11,944 nucleotides of DNA from Candidatus Neomicrothrix sp. UBA672 (GTDB lineage: Bacteria > Actinomycetota > Acidimicrobiia > Acidimicrobiales > MedAcidi-G1): NCBI GenBank assembly GCA_002299135.1, contig DBNM01000161.1:1-11944 (forward strand), given 5' to 3'. The stretch's first letter is position 1. Every line of letters begins with the position of its first letter. Under the pieces are notes generated by a model that made no database searches, was not told where the DNA came from, and saw only the letters and a program-made list of their open reading frames with translations. The position numbers were made by a program, and so were the translations under genes. Positions 6,075-11,944 of this stretch are shown here, one piece after another.

Positions 6075-7517
6075 ATGGGTAATTTGTTCTCAAGAAATAA
6101 GAATGTTCAAAGACCAACCACTTTGGGTGGGCTCAAATCTAGTGGTTGGGAATCAGTTCCAGTAAAAGAGGAACTCAGAAGGAATCTGGTTGAAAGAATT
6201 CGAAACGAAGATTCATTATTTTCAGGAGTCCATGGCTACGAAGAGACCGTAATGCCGCAATTAGAAAACGCGATACTTGCAGGACACGATGTAATTTTTC
6301 TTGGGGAGAGAGGACAAGCTAAGACTCGGTTGATACGAGGATTAATTGAACTATTAGATGAGTGGATGCCAGTAGTTGCAGGATCAGAAATCAACGATGA
6401 CCCCTACTCACCGGTATCGAAGTATGCAAAAGATCTAGTAAGTCAACTCGGAGAAAACACCCCAATCGACTGGGTGCATAGGGATCTTCGTTATGGAGAA
6501 AAATTGGCAACCCCTGACACCTCTATAGCTGATCTGATAGGTGAAGTGGACCCAATTAAAGTTGCTGAAGGTAGGTATCTCTCAGATGAATTAACTCTTC
6601 ATTACGGTCTGGTGCCACGTACAAATCGTGGACTATTCGCGATTAACGAACTTCCAGATTTAGCGGAGAGAATCCAAGTAGGGCTTTTAAATGTTTTGGA
6701 AGAACGAGATATCCAAATAAGAGGCTACAAAATCAGACTTCCGCTTGATGTTGTTCTGTTCGCATCAGCTAACCCCGAGGATTACACAAACCGAGGTCGG
6801 ATCATTACACCTCTTAAGGATCGTTTTGGTTCGCAGATCAGAACTCACTATCCAACTGACACAGAGATAGAAATGGACATAGTTGAACAAGAAGCATCTA
6901 TCCCATCAGTAGGTGAATTAGATGTGAACATTCCGAGTTTCATGACCAGAGTGATAGCGGTTTTGACACAGGAAGCACGTAAAAGTCCTCATCTAAACCA
7001 AAGATCTGGAGTATCAGTTCGTATGAGTGTGACCAATCAAGAAGCAATGGTTGCCAATTCTGTACGACGTGCATTACGTAATAAAGAAAAAGAAGCAGTT
7101 CCTAGGATTTCAGATTTAAATGCATTAATTGCTGCAACGGCCGGCAAAGTAGAAATTGAAAGTCTCGATGAAGAACGTGATTCTGAAATTGTTAATCAGC
7201 TATTAAATGAAGCTGTATTAAATGTTTTTAGAGATCTTGTTCCTGCTGAGTTTCATCAGCCGATTATCGAAGCTTTTGAGAATTTGGAAGGAATTTCAAC
7301 CGGTGAAGACATTCGATCAGATGAATATCAGGATGTAGTAAATTCGAAAGTCCCTGCACTTGAACCAGCAGTTAAAGCCGTTTTAGAAGGTAGCAATTCA
7401 AATGGGTCGGCGATGACAGCTAGTGCCGTTGAGCTAATTCTCGAAGGGCTTCATTTGTCGAAGAGATTAAATAAATATGCTTCGGGTGCTAGAGCAAGTT
7501 ACGCCACACGCACATAA
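6075..7517 (+). CDS. MoxR/ChlI-like AAA+ ATPase (Rv0958-type)
   Basis: A 480-residue cytoplasmic AAA+ ATPase of the MoxR/magnesium-chelatase-I class. Walker A is Gly77-Glu-Arg-Gly-Gln-Ala-Lys83-Thr84; Ala in place of Gly before the Lys is usual for MoxR proteins. Walker B is Leu-Phe-Ala-Ile-Asn191-Glu192, with Asn rather than Asp before the Glu, as I recall for this subfamily. Sensor 1 is Ala-Ser-Ala-Asn233-Pro-Glu-Asp, and Arg250 in Lys-Asp-Arg-Phe-Gly is the likely arginine finger. The whole protein strongly resembles what I remember of Mycobacterium Rv0958, annotated as 'possible magnesium chelatase'. No tetrapyrrole genes are nearby, so chelatase activity is doubtful; remodelling or maturation of a target together with a VWA partner is more likely. 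That partner lies downstream at 9603-11624, separated by two acyl-CoA genes. A weak AGGG precedes the ATG by 7 nt. Confidence 0.9.
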   Translation: MGNLFSRNKNVQRPTTLGGLKSSGWESVPVKEELRRNLVERIRNEDSLFSGVHGYEETVMPQLENAILAGHDVIFLGERGQAKTRLIRGLIELLDEWMPVVAGSEINDDPYSPVSKYAKDLVSQLGENTPIDWVHRDLRYGEKLATPDTSIADLIGEVDPIKVAEGRYLSDELTLHYGLVPRTNRGLFAINELPDLAERIQVGLLNVLEERDIQIRGYKIRLPLDVVLFASANPEDYTNRGRIITPLKDRFGSQIRTHYPTDTEIEMDIVEQEASIPSVGELDVNIPSFMTRVIAVLTQEARKSPHLNQRSGVSVRMSVTNQEAMVANSVRRALRNKEKEAVPRISDLNALIAATAGKVEIESLDEERDSEIVNQLLNEAVLNVFRDLVPAEFHQPIIEAFENLEGISTGEDIRSDEYQDVVNSKVPALEPAVKAVLEGSNSNGSAMTASAVELILEGLHLSKRLNKYASGARASYATRT

Positions 7518-7530
7518 ATTTTTTTACGAA

Positions 7531-8370
7531 TTAATTTCGAGTCATAACTCCATTATCGAAAACGACTCTGTCTCCAACGCGTGTCTGGAATAAAACTTGA
7601 TCCGATTCTTCCCAAGCGTGGATTTCTAATACTTCACCAGGCATTACAGGTGATTTGAATCTTCCGCCCATGCTTCCAAAACGTGCAGGGTCGGAGTCGC
7701 ACAAGGCATGTAATAATGCTCGTCCAGTGAAACCATATGTACACAGTCCATGGAGTATTGGTTTATCAAATCCTGCTGCTGAAGCAAATGAAGGATCCGA
7801 ATGCAAAGGATTACGGTCACCATTTAATCTATAAAGAAGAGCTTGATCATTTCTTGTTTCATATGAGACTCTATGGTCAGCTTCACGATCTGGTAGGTTC
7901 CATTCAGTTGTAGGGCCACGATCTCCACCCCAACCTCCTTCTCCTCCGATGAACAAACCTGATTTTGTACTCCACATGGGATTTCCGTCAGTATCTGCAA
8001 CATCTGTTTCCAGATAGACAAGCGCAGCTTTACCTTTGTCATAGATAGGTCCAATTTTTCCAGTTGATACTGCAGTTCCAGCTGCTGGAAGAGGTTGATG
8101 CAAGGTGATTGCTTGTTCAGCGTGAAGAAGGTTGACCGGATTGAAATCCCCAAAACTAGGAGTACTCCCGCCTCCCATAACTACAACTTGTGTGGGAAAA
8201 GCTACTTGATTTATTCCGTTACTGTTCTCAGTTGTGAATTCAAGTTCGAAACCTGTTGGATCGGAGACTCCAGCTCCTACACCAAGTGCGTACAACAAAC
8301 TATCTTTCGATGTCCATGAAAATTCTGCAGGTTCTCCGATGGAGCCTGAAGCATCTGGATTAATTGGCAT
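7531..8370 (-). CDS. MaoC-family (R)-specific enoyl-CoA hydratase (hydratase 2)
   Basis: A 279-residue double-hotdog protein: a degenerate N-terminal half and a catalytic C-terminal half. The hydratase-2 motif is clear: Tyr180-Arg-Leu-Asn-Gly-Asp185-Arg-Asn187-Pro-Leu-His190, then Ala-Gly-Phe-Asp-Lys-Pro-Ile-Leu-His-Gly. Asp185 and His190 are the expected catalytic pair. Family enzymes hydrate trans-2-enoyl-CoA to (R)-3-hydroxyacyl-CoA, acting on fatty-acid or sterol side-chain intermediates. The length of about 280-290 matches mycobacterial MaoC proteins of this layout. The ATG has a perfect AGGAGG ribosome site 5 nt upstream. The gene converges on the ATPase gene (13 nt between stops) and is divergent from the phosphotransferase gene over a 104-nt region, a common arrangement for genes under one acyl-CoA-responsive regulator. 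Confidence 0.92.
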   Translation of the reverse strand: MPINPDASGSIGEPAEFSWTSKDSLLYALGVGAGVSDPTGFELEFTTENSNGINQVAFPTQVVVMGGGSTPSFGDFNPVNLLHAEQAITLHQPLPAAGTAVSTGKIGPIYDKGKAALVYLETDVADTDGNPMWSTKSGLFIGGEGGWGGDRGPTTEWNLPDREADHRVSYETRNDQALLYRLNGDRNPLHSDPSFASAAGFDKPILHGLCTYGFTGRALLHALCDSDPARFGSMGGRFKSPVMPGEVLEIHAWEESDQVLFQTRVGDRVVFDNGVMTRN

Positions 8371-8375
8371 TATTC

Positions 8376-8381
8376 CCTCCT
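8376..8381 (-). promoter_or_regulatory. Strong Shine-Dalgarno of the MaoC hydratase gene
   Basis: On the minus strand this reads AGGAGG, 5 nt before the ATG. It fixes the start at 8370 and stands out because most genes in this window have weak or no ribosome sites. Confidence 0.8.
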
Positions 8382-8395
8382 ACTGTCTAAATATG

Positions 8396-8424
8396 AATCT
8401 ACGTACCTTGAAGCTCATAGCCAA
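8396..8424 (-). promoter_or_regulatory. Candidate promoter of the MaoC hydratase gene
   Basis: On the minus strand TTGGCT (8419-8424), a 17-nt spacer and TAGATT (8396-8401) form a reasonable -35/-10 pair (4 of 6 matches each). It would give a leader of about 20 nt containing the AGGAGG site. Confidence 0.4.
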
Positions 8425-8429
8425 CAAGA

Positions 8430-8446
8430 GTGATAAATAGAATCAC
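8430..8446. promoter_or_regulatory. Inverted repeat GTGAT-N7-ATCAC, possible operator
   Basis: Perfect 5-bp arms around a 7-nt centre lie in the middle of the 104-nt divergent region between the hydratase and phosphotransferase genes. A -10-like TAGAAT (8438-8443) for the plus-strand gene lies inside it, so a bound repressor would block that promoter. The symmetry suits GntR- or TetR-type regulators, which often control acyl-CoA genes; no such regulator is encoded in this window. Confidence 0.4.
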
Positions 8447-8474
8447 AAGTTGTCTCTATTAGAGTGTTTTCATA

Positions 8475-9473
8475 ATGAATTTGTTCCCAGAACTGATCGA
8501 CGAAAACTCACTAAGAGAATGGTTCGACACGCAAGGACTCGGACGAGGAGAAGAGATTTCTTTCGAACGTGTAAAAGCTGGTGAATCAAACGAAGTTTTT
8601 ATAGTTAAACGTTCTGACAACTTTTGGGTTCTACGCAGACCTTCATTAGTTCCTTTGTCTTTCGATGGTTCTAACACAATCATGGAGAGAGAGTTCAGAT
8701 TCCAATCCGCTTTAGAAGGAACGAAAGTACCCCATGCTAAAGCGATCTCATTATGTACTGATATTTCGGTAACAGGTTCTTTTTTCTATGTAATGGAATG
8801 GGTAGATGGTCTGGTGCCTTCTGATCCAATCCCTGAAGAATTGGGAGGCGCTGATGCTTATCATGACATTTCCATTCAGCTTCTTAGTGCATTAGGAGAA
8901 TTAGCGTCAATCGACTATGAGAATGCTGGATTAGCAGATTTAGGACGCCCGGAAGGTTTTTTAGAAAGACAAGTGGGACGATGGAAAAGTCAACTCGACT
9001 CATATCAAAATAGGGAAATACCTGGAATTGATGACGTTGCGAAATGGCTAGATGAGAACAGGCCAAAAAACTCAATTTCCGGGATAATGCATGGTGATTA
9101 CAACTTTCATAACATGCTTTTTTCTAGAGGTAGAAATACTAGTTTGTTAGCTGTTTTAGATTGGGAAAATGCAACCATAGGGGATCCTCTCATGGATTTG
9201 GGATATTTGATGGGGACGCTCAATTTTGAAAACAAGAACATGCCTACTAGAGCACAAGCAGTTTCTTTATGGGTTGAGCGGTCAGGAATCGAACCAGATT
9301 CACTCGGCTGGTACGTAGTGATGAGCAAGTTCAAACTTGCGTGCATGTTAGAAGGTGTCTACGTCCGACAAGTCGAAGACGCAACAAGAGAGACAACACC
9401 TTTTTTAGGTGAAATGGTGGTCAAGCTTATCGATCAAGCAATTCATTTTATTCCTGAAGCTGAAGAGTGGTAA
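8475..9473 (+). CDS. APH-fold phosphotransferase (ACAD10/11-type)
   Basis: A 332-residue soluble kinase-like protein of the aminoglycoside-phosphotransferase fold. The catalytic loop is His206-Gly-Asp208-Tyr-Asn-Phe-His-Asn213, and the metal-binding segment is Leu-Asp229-Trp-Glu followed by Gly-Asp-Pro-Leu-Met-Asp-Leu-Gly. The N-lobe has Gly-Glu-Ser-Asn near 36-39 and Val-Leu-Arg-Arg-Pro at about 52-56, as in the acyl-CoA-dehydrogenase-associated (ACAD10/11) branch rather than antibiotic kinases. Members of that branch are linked to phosphorylation of hydroxy-acyl substrates before dehydration; I infer a role in hydroxy- or branched-acid breakdown alongside the divergent MaoC hydratase. The ATG is the only start after an in-frame TAG at 8460. 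There is no Shine-Dalgarno; TAGAGT (8460-8465) or TAGAAT (8438-8443) could be the -10, so a very short leader is possible. Confidence 0.88.
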   Translation: MNLFPELIDENSLREWFDTQGLGRGEEISFERVKAGESNEVFIVKRSDNFWVLRRPSLVPLSFDGSNTIMEREFRFQSALEGTKVPHAKAISLCTDISVTGSFFYVMEWVDGLVPSDPIPEELGGADAYHDISIQLLSALGELASIDYENAGLADLGRPEGFLERQVGRWKSQLDSYQNREIPGIDDVAKWLDENRPKNSISGIMHGDYNFHNMLFSRGRNTSLLAVLDWENATIGDPLMDLGYLMGTLNFENKNMPTRAQAVSLWVERSGIEPDSLGWYVVMSKFKLACMLEGVYVRQVEDATRETTPFLGEMVVKLIDQAIHFIPEAEEW

Positions 9474-9511
9474 GAAAATCTTCTAAAAATAATAAAGGTG
9501 CACTCAAGTAG

Positions 9512-9526
9512 TGAAAAATTTATATT
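9512..9526 (+). promoter_or_regulatory. Second copy of the shared 15-nt element, upstream of the VWA gene
   Basis: TGAAAAATTTATATT is identical to the sequence at 6010-6024 and ends 76 nt before the GTG start of the VWA gene, inside the roughly 130-nt gap after the phosphotransferase. It suggests the VWA gene has its own promoter, matched to that of its ATPase partner. No convincing -35 is visible at 17 nt. Confidence 0.45.
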
Positions 9527-9593
9527 TTGTCCGCTAACTATTGATTAAATGGTATGGAAGTAAGTTCTATCAAATGACAGTTGAGTGGTACTT

Positions 9594-9597
9594 GGAG
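9594..9597 (+). promoter_or_regulatory. Ribosome site deciding the VWA gene start
   Basis: GGAG followed by a 5-nt gap (ATTTA) and GTG at 9603. It lies inside the frame that would begin at the upstream GTG (9585), which argues for the later start. Confidence 0.55.
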
Positions 9598-9602
9598 ATT
9601 TA

Positions 9603-11624
9603 GTGGACAGCAATAGTAAATATCCAGCTGGGATTCGCCGTTTCACTTACTCGAAGTGGGACGGTACTCAACAAATATCGGAATTAGACGCAAATTCTTT
9701 AATGGAAGCTTTGGGAGATGAGCTCATTGAAAACGGAGATCCCAATTCAGCTTTACGGAGATTGATGCAAAGAGGTTTGGATTTTGAAGGTGGGCACTTA
9801 GAAGGTTTAAGAGAAATACTGCAGAAATTGCGTCAAAAAAGACAAGAAACTATTGAACAGCACAATTTGGGTGGTATTTATGATGAAATTAATGAAGCGC
9901 TAGAACAAGTAATGTCAACTGAGCGAGAATCGCTTGATGCAGTCGAAAATCGATTCAGAGATGATGACAGACAACAAGAAATCAATGAAGAAGCACTGCA
10001 GTCTAGACGTGATCAACTTGACATGTTGGAACATGAAAATCTAGCGAGTCGAGTGAAAGGTTTAAGCGATTACGATTTCACTTCGACTACCGCAGCACAA
10101 AGATTTGAAGAGCTTGTAGACGATTTACGCGAGCAATTAATGCAACAAGCAATTGATCAAATGGCTGGTGAAATGAAGAATATGAGTTCAGAAGACATGT
10201 CGAGAATGAAAGACATGTTGTCTGCTTTGAATCAGATGTTAAATCAACATCAGGAAGGTGAGACTCCGAACTTCGAGAAATTTATGGAAGACTTTGGTGA
10301 TTTTTTTCCTGAAAATCCTGAAAGCCTTGAAGAACTTTTAGAGGTTATGGCTCAGAGAATGGCGACAATGTCGCAAATTCTAAATTCTATGACCCCTGAG
10401 CAAAGAGCACAGTTGGAAGAACTTTCAGAGCAACTTTTAGAAGACATGGATTTGCGCTGGCAGATGGATCAATTAGCTGAGAATCTAAGGGAAGCTTTTC
10501 CGAAAATGGGTTGGGAACAATCAGTCGAATTCCAAGGAGATAATTCTTTAAACCTTCCAGAAGCAATCCAGACTTTTGAAGACCTCTCAGATCTAGATCG
10601 ATTAGATCAAATGTTGCGAAATGTTTCATCACCAGGAGCCTTATCAGAGGTAGATACTGAAAAAGTAAGAGAACTCCTAGGAGATGAATCTGCAGAGAGT
10701 CTTGAACGGCTTGCAGAAATGAGCAAAATGCTCGAAGAAGCTGGGTTAGTTGAAAATAAAGATGGTCAACTTAGTTTGACCCCTAAAGCAATTAGAAAAC
10801 TTGGTCAGAATGCTTTAGGAGATCTTTACCGACGGATTTCTAAAGATCGTGCCGGTAGGCACAATGCTGAAAAGACCGGTGCAGGCCACGAACGAGACTA
10901 TGCGACTAAAAGTTACGAGTTTGGTGATCCTTTCAATCTGAATATAGAACGAACAGTCAGAAACGGGCTTGTTCGAAACGGTTCAGGAACACCTGTAGAT
11001 ATTAAACCTGAGGATTTCGAAATTGAAAGAACAGAAGCAACCGTCCAAGCTTCAACAGTTTTGATGCTTGATCTTTCACTTTCAATGCCGATGCGTGACA
11101 ATTTTTTACCCGCAAAGAAAGTAGCGATGGCTTTGAACTCCTTAATATCGGGTCAATTCCCTAGAGATTTTTTAGGTGTCGTTACGTTTAGTGAAATTGC
11201 TAGAGAGATACGACCAGAAAAACTGCCGGAAGTCTCCTGGGATTATGTATACGGAACAAACATGCAACACGGTTTAATGCTCGCTAGAAAGATGTTGGCT
11301 AAACAGAGCGGAACTAAACAAATAATTATGGTCACAGATGGAGAGCCAACTGCACACATCACTGAAGACGGCTACCCTTTTTTCAATTATCCACCTTCAC
11401 CAGAGACAGTCGAAAAAACTCTTCTAGAAGTTAAACGTTGCACACGAGAAGATATTCGAATAAATGTTTTCATGTTAGATGCGACTCCATATCTCAAACG
11501 TTTCATCGAGCATGTAACCAAAATGAATGGTGGGAGAGCGTTCTTTACGACCAATCAGAGTTTAGGGGACTATCTGCTTGTTGATTTTGTTGAGCAACGT
11601 CGAACATTTACCTCTTCAAGATAA
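9603..11624 (+). CDS. VWA-domain protein, partner of the MoxR ATPase (Rv0959-type)
   Basis: A protein of 673 residues from this start. The first two thirds are helical, acidic and rich in Glu, Gln, Met and Leu (about 60-340), probably coiled. A C-terminal von Willebrand A domain starts near 480 with a full MIDAS metal site: Asp490-x-Ser492-x-Ser494, Thr552 (Gly-Thr-Asn) and Asp579 (Val-Thr-Asp-Gly-Glu). The layout recalls Mycobacterium Rv0959, which lies next to Rv0958, and more loosely chelatase D/CobT, NorD and ViaA. No signal peptide or membrane helix is seen, so it should be cytoplasmic with the ATPase. I chose the GTG at 9603 because GGAG (9594-9597) sits 5 nt before it. A GTG at 9585 is the only other in-frame choice (a TGA precedes it) and has no ribosome site. 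Confidence 0.87.
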   Translation: MDSNSKYPAGIRRFTYSKWDGTQQISELDANSLMEALGDELIENGDPNSALRRLMQRGLDFEGGHLEGLREILQKLRQKRQETIEQHNLGGIYDEINEALEQVMSTERESLDAVENRFRDDDRQQEINEEALQSRRDQLDMLEHENLASRVKGLSDYDFTSTTAAQRFEELVDDLREQLMQQAIDQMAGEMKNMSSEDMSRMKDMLSALNQMLNQHQEGETPNFEKFMEDFGDFFPENPESLEELLEVMAQRMATMSQILNSMTPEQRAQLEELSEQLLEDMDLRWQMDQLAENLREAFPKMGWEQSVEFQGDNSLNLPEAIQTFEDLSDLDRLDQMLRNVSSPGALSEVDTEKVRELLGDESAESLERLAEMSKMLEEAGLVENKDGQLSLTPKAIRKLGQNALGDLYRRISKDRAGRHNAEKTGAGHERDYATKSYEFGDPFNLNIERTVRNGLVRNGSGTPVDIKPEDFEIERTEATVQASTVLMLDLSLSMPMRDNFLPAKKVAMALNSLISGQFPRDFLGVVTFSEIAREIRPEKLPEVSWDYVYGTNMQHGLMLARKMLAKQSGTKQIIMVTDGEPTAHITEDGYPFFNYPPSPETVEKTLLEVKRCTREDIRINVFMLDATPYLKRFIEHVTKMNGGRAFFTTNQSLGDYLLVDFVEQRRTFTSSR

Positions 11625-11676
11625 AACCAAAAAACCTACATTTTCAGCAATTTTCTTGTTTTTTCTTATCGCGGTA

Positions 11677-11706
11677 TTGCTTTTTTACTAATAACAATGG
11701 TGTAAT
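11677..11706 (+). promoter_or_regulatory. Candidate leaderless promoter of the WhiB gene
   Basis: TTGCTT (11677-11682) is followed after 18 nt by TGTAAT (11701-11706), 5 of 6 matches to TATAAT. Only 6 nt separate this box from the ATG, so transcription would begin at or next to the start codon. There is no Shine-Dalgarno, in keeping with a leaderless mRNA. The -10 box is half of the 10-bp palindrome TGTAATTACA (11701-11710), a possible operator. Confidence 0.5.
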
Positions 11707-11712
11707 TACATC

Positions 11713-11944
11713 ATGGGAATCTATGCGAAAGCTGATTTAGACACTTCTTGGCAAGATGAGGCAAATTGCCTTGGTGTTGATCCTGACTTGTTTTTTCCTG
11801 AAAGAGGAGCAAGCACTCGCGAAGCCAAAGAAGTATGTCAGGGATGCGTAGTAAAAGATGATTGTCTTGAGTTTGCTCTACAGAATGGCGAAAAGTTTGG
11901 CATTTGGGGCGGAATGAGTGAAAGAGAAAGACGTCGAATTAGAC
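11713..11944 (+). CDS. whiB: WhiB-family iron-sulfur transcription regulator, WhiB2-like (3' truncated)
   Basis: The first 77 residues are visible before the window ends. All four [4Fe-4S] cysteines are present in the family pattern: Cys19, Cys42-x2-Cys45, x5, Cys51. The Gly-Ile-Trp65-Gly-Gly turn follows, then a basic Arg-Glu-Arg-Arg-Arg stretch that begins the DNA-contacting tail. Pro-Glu-Arg-Gly-Ala-Ser-Thr-Arg-Glu-Ala-Lys before Cys42 resembles WhiB2/WhmD, the branch tied to cell division and septation, more than WhiB1; this sub-assignment is from memory. WhiB proteins occur only in Actinobacteria and their phages, which makes this the best taxonomic marker in the window. They act by binding the primary sigma factor. 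Little of the usual 80-100-residue length is missing. The start has no ribosome site and appears leaderless. Confidence 0.93.
   Translation, partial: MGIYAKADLDTSWQDEANCLGVDPDLFFPERGASTREAKEVCQGCVVKDDCLEFALQNGEKFGIWGGMSERERRRIR

Noticed and set aside
6069..6078. GCCGCCATGG at the ATPase start, identical to a eukaryotic Kozak consensus
   Set aside because: The window is plainly bacterial in gene content and organisation; this is a coincidence.
6075..7517. Annotation as a true magnesium chelatase ChlI/BchI subunit
   Set aside because: There are no tetrapyrrole genes nearby, and the sequence matches the MoxR-like Rv0958 branch, where the chelatase name is inherited from remote similarity.
7518..7545. 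T-run and CGAA/TTCG arms between the convergent ATPase and hydratase genes as a terminator
   Set aside because: The stem is only 4 bp, and the T-run lies on the wrong side for either transcript.
7824..8153. Open frame of 109 codons on the minus strand
   Set aside because: It overlaps the MaoC hydratase gene on the same strand in another frame; the hydratase frame has the catalytic motif and a perfect ribosome site.
8475..9473. Aminoglycoside resistance kinase
   Set aside because: It shares the fold and catalytic loop, but its N-lobe and context match the ACAD10/11-type branch involved in acyl metabolism.
9585..9602. Earlier GTG start for the VWA protein
   Set aside because: It has no ribosome site, whereas the GTG at 9603 has GGAG at a good distance; it remains possible.
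11697..11705. Two-codon upstream frame ATG-GTG-TAA before the WhiB gene
   Set aside because: It lies over the proposed -10 box and would not be transcribed if the mRNA is leaderless; too short to support.

Overview
The window looks like chromosome from a low-to-moderate GC actinobacterium, most plausibly a marine or freshwater Acidimicrobiia-type lineage. The evidence is a WhiB-family iron-sulfur regulator at the right edge, a MoxR/VWA gene pair of the type found in mycobacteria (Rv0958/Rv0959-like, from memory), a mycobacterial Sdh1-like succinate dehydrogenase, and several genes without a Shine-Dalgarno sequence that look leaderless. The AT-rich base composition argues against high-GC actinomycetes. 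The lineage is an inference; no rRNA, tRNA, mobile element or CRISPR array was seen.

Layout. (1) 3-551, plus strand: the 3' part of a lipocalin-like (CrtC-related, DUF7064/7065-type) protein, cut by the left edge. (2) 567-5815, minus strand: a six-gene run read right to left: sdhC, sdhA, sdhB, a small two-helix membrane protein, a hotdog acyl-CoA thioesterase, and a DUF368/PopT-family polyprenyl-phosphate transporter. Gaps are small (3, 7, 25 and 69 nt, then an 8-nt overlap). The thioesterase and transporter may also have their own promoter. (3) 5816-6074: a 259-nt divergent control region with two 12-bp-period tandem repeats and a perfect inverted repeat. (4) 6075-7517, plus: a MoxR/ChlI-like AAA+ ATPase. 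(5) 7531-8370, minus: a MaoC/hydratase-2 enoyl-CoA hydratase, divergent from (6) 8475-9473, plus: an ACAD10/11-type APH-fold phosphotransferase. (7) 9603-11624, plus: a large VWA-domain protein, the expected partner of the ATPase. (8) 11713 to the right edge, plus: a WhiB2-like regulator, truncated, with a leaderless-looking promoter.

How the genes fit together. SdhCAB is a three-subunit type-B succinate:quinone oxidoreductase with all expected FAD and Fe-S residues. The ATPase and VWA protein form a presumed chaperone or remodelling pair; two acyl-CoA genes lie between them. A 15-nt identical sequence lies upstream of both, and an 11-nt version of it lies upstream of sdhC on the other strand. 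The most interesting hypothesis here is that this MoxR-VWA pair is co-regulated with, and may act on, succinate dehydrogenase, much as E. coli RavA-ViaA acts on fumarate reductase. This is an inference from gene position and shared sequence, not a demonstrated link.
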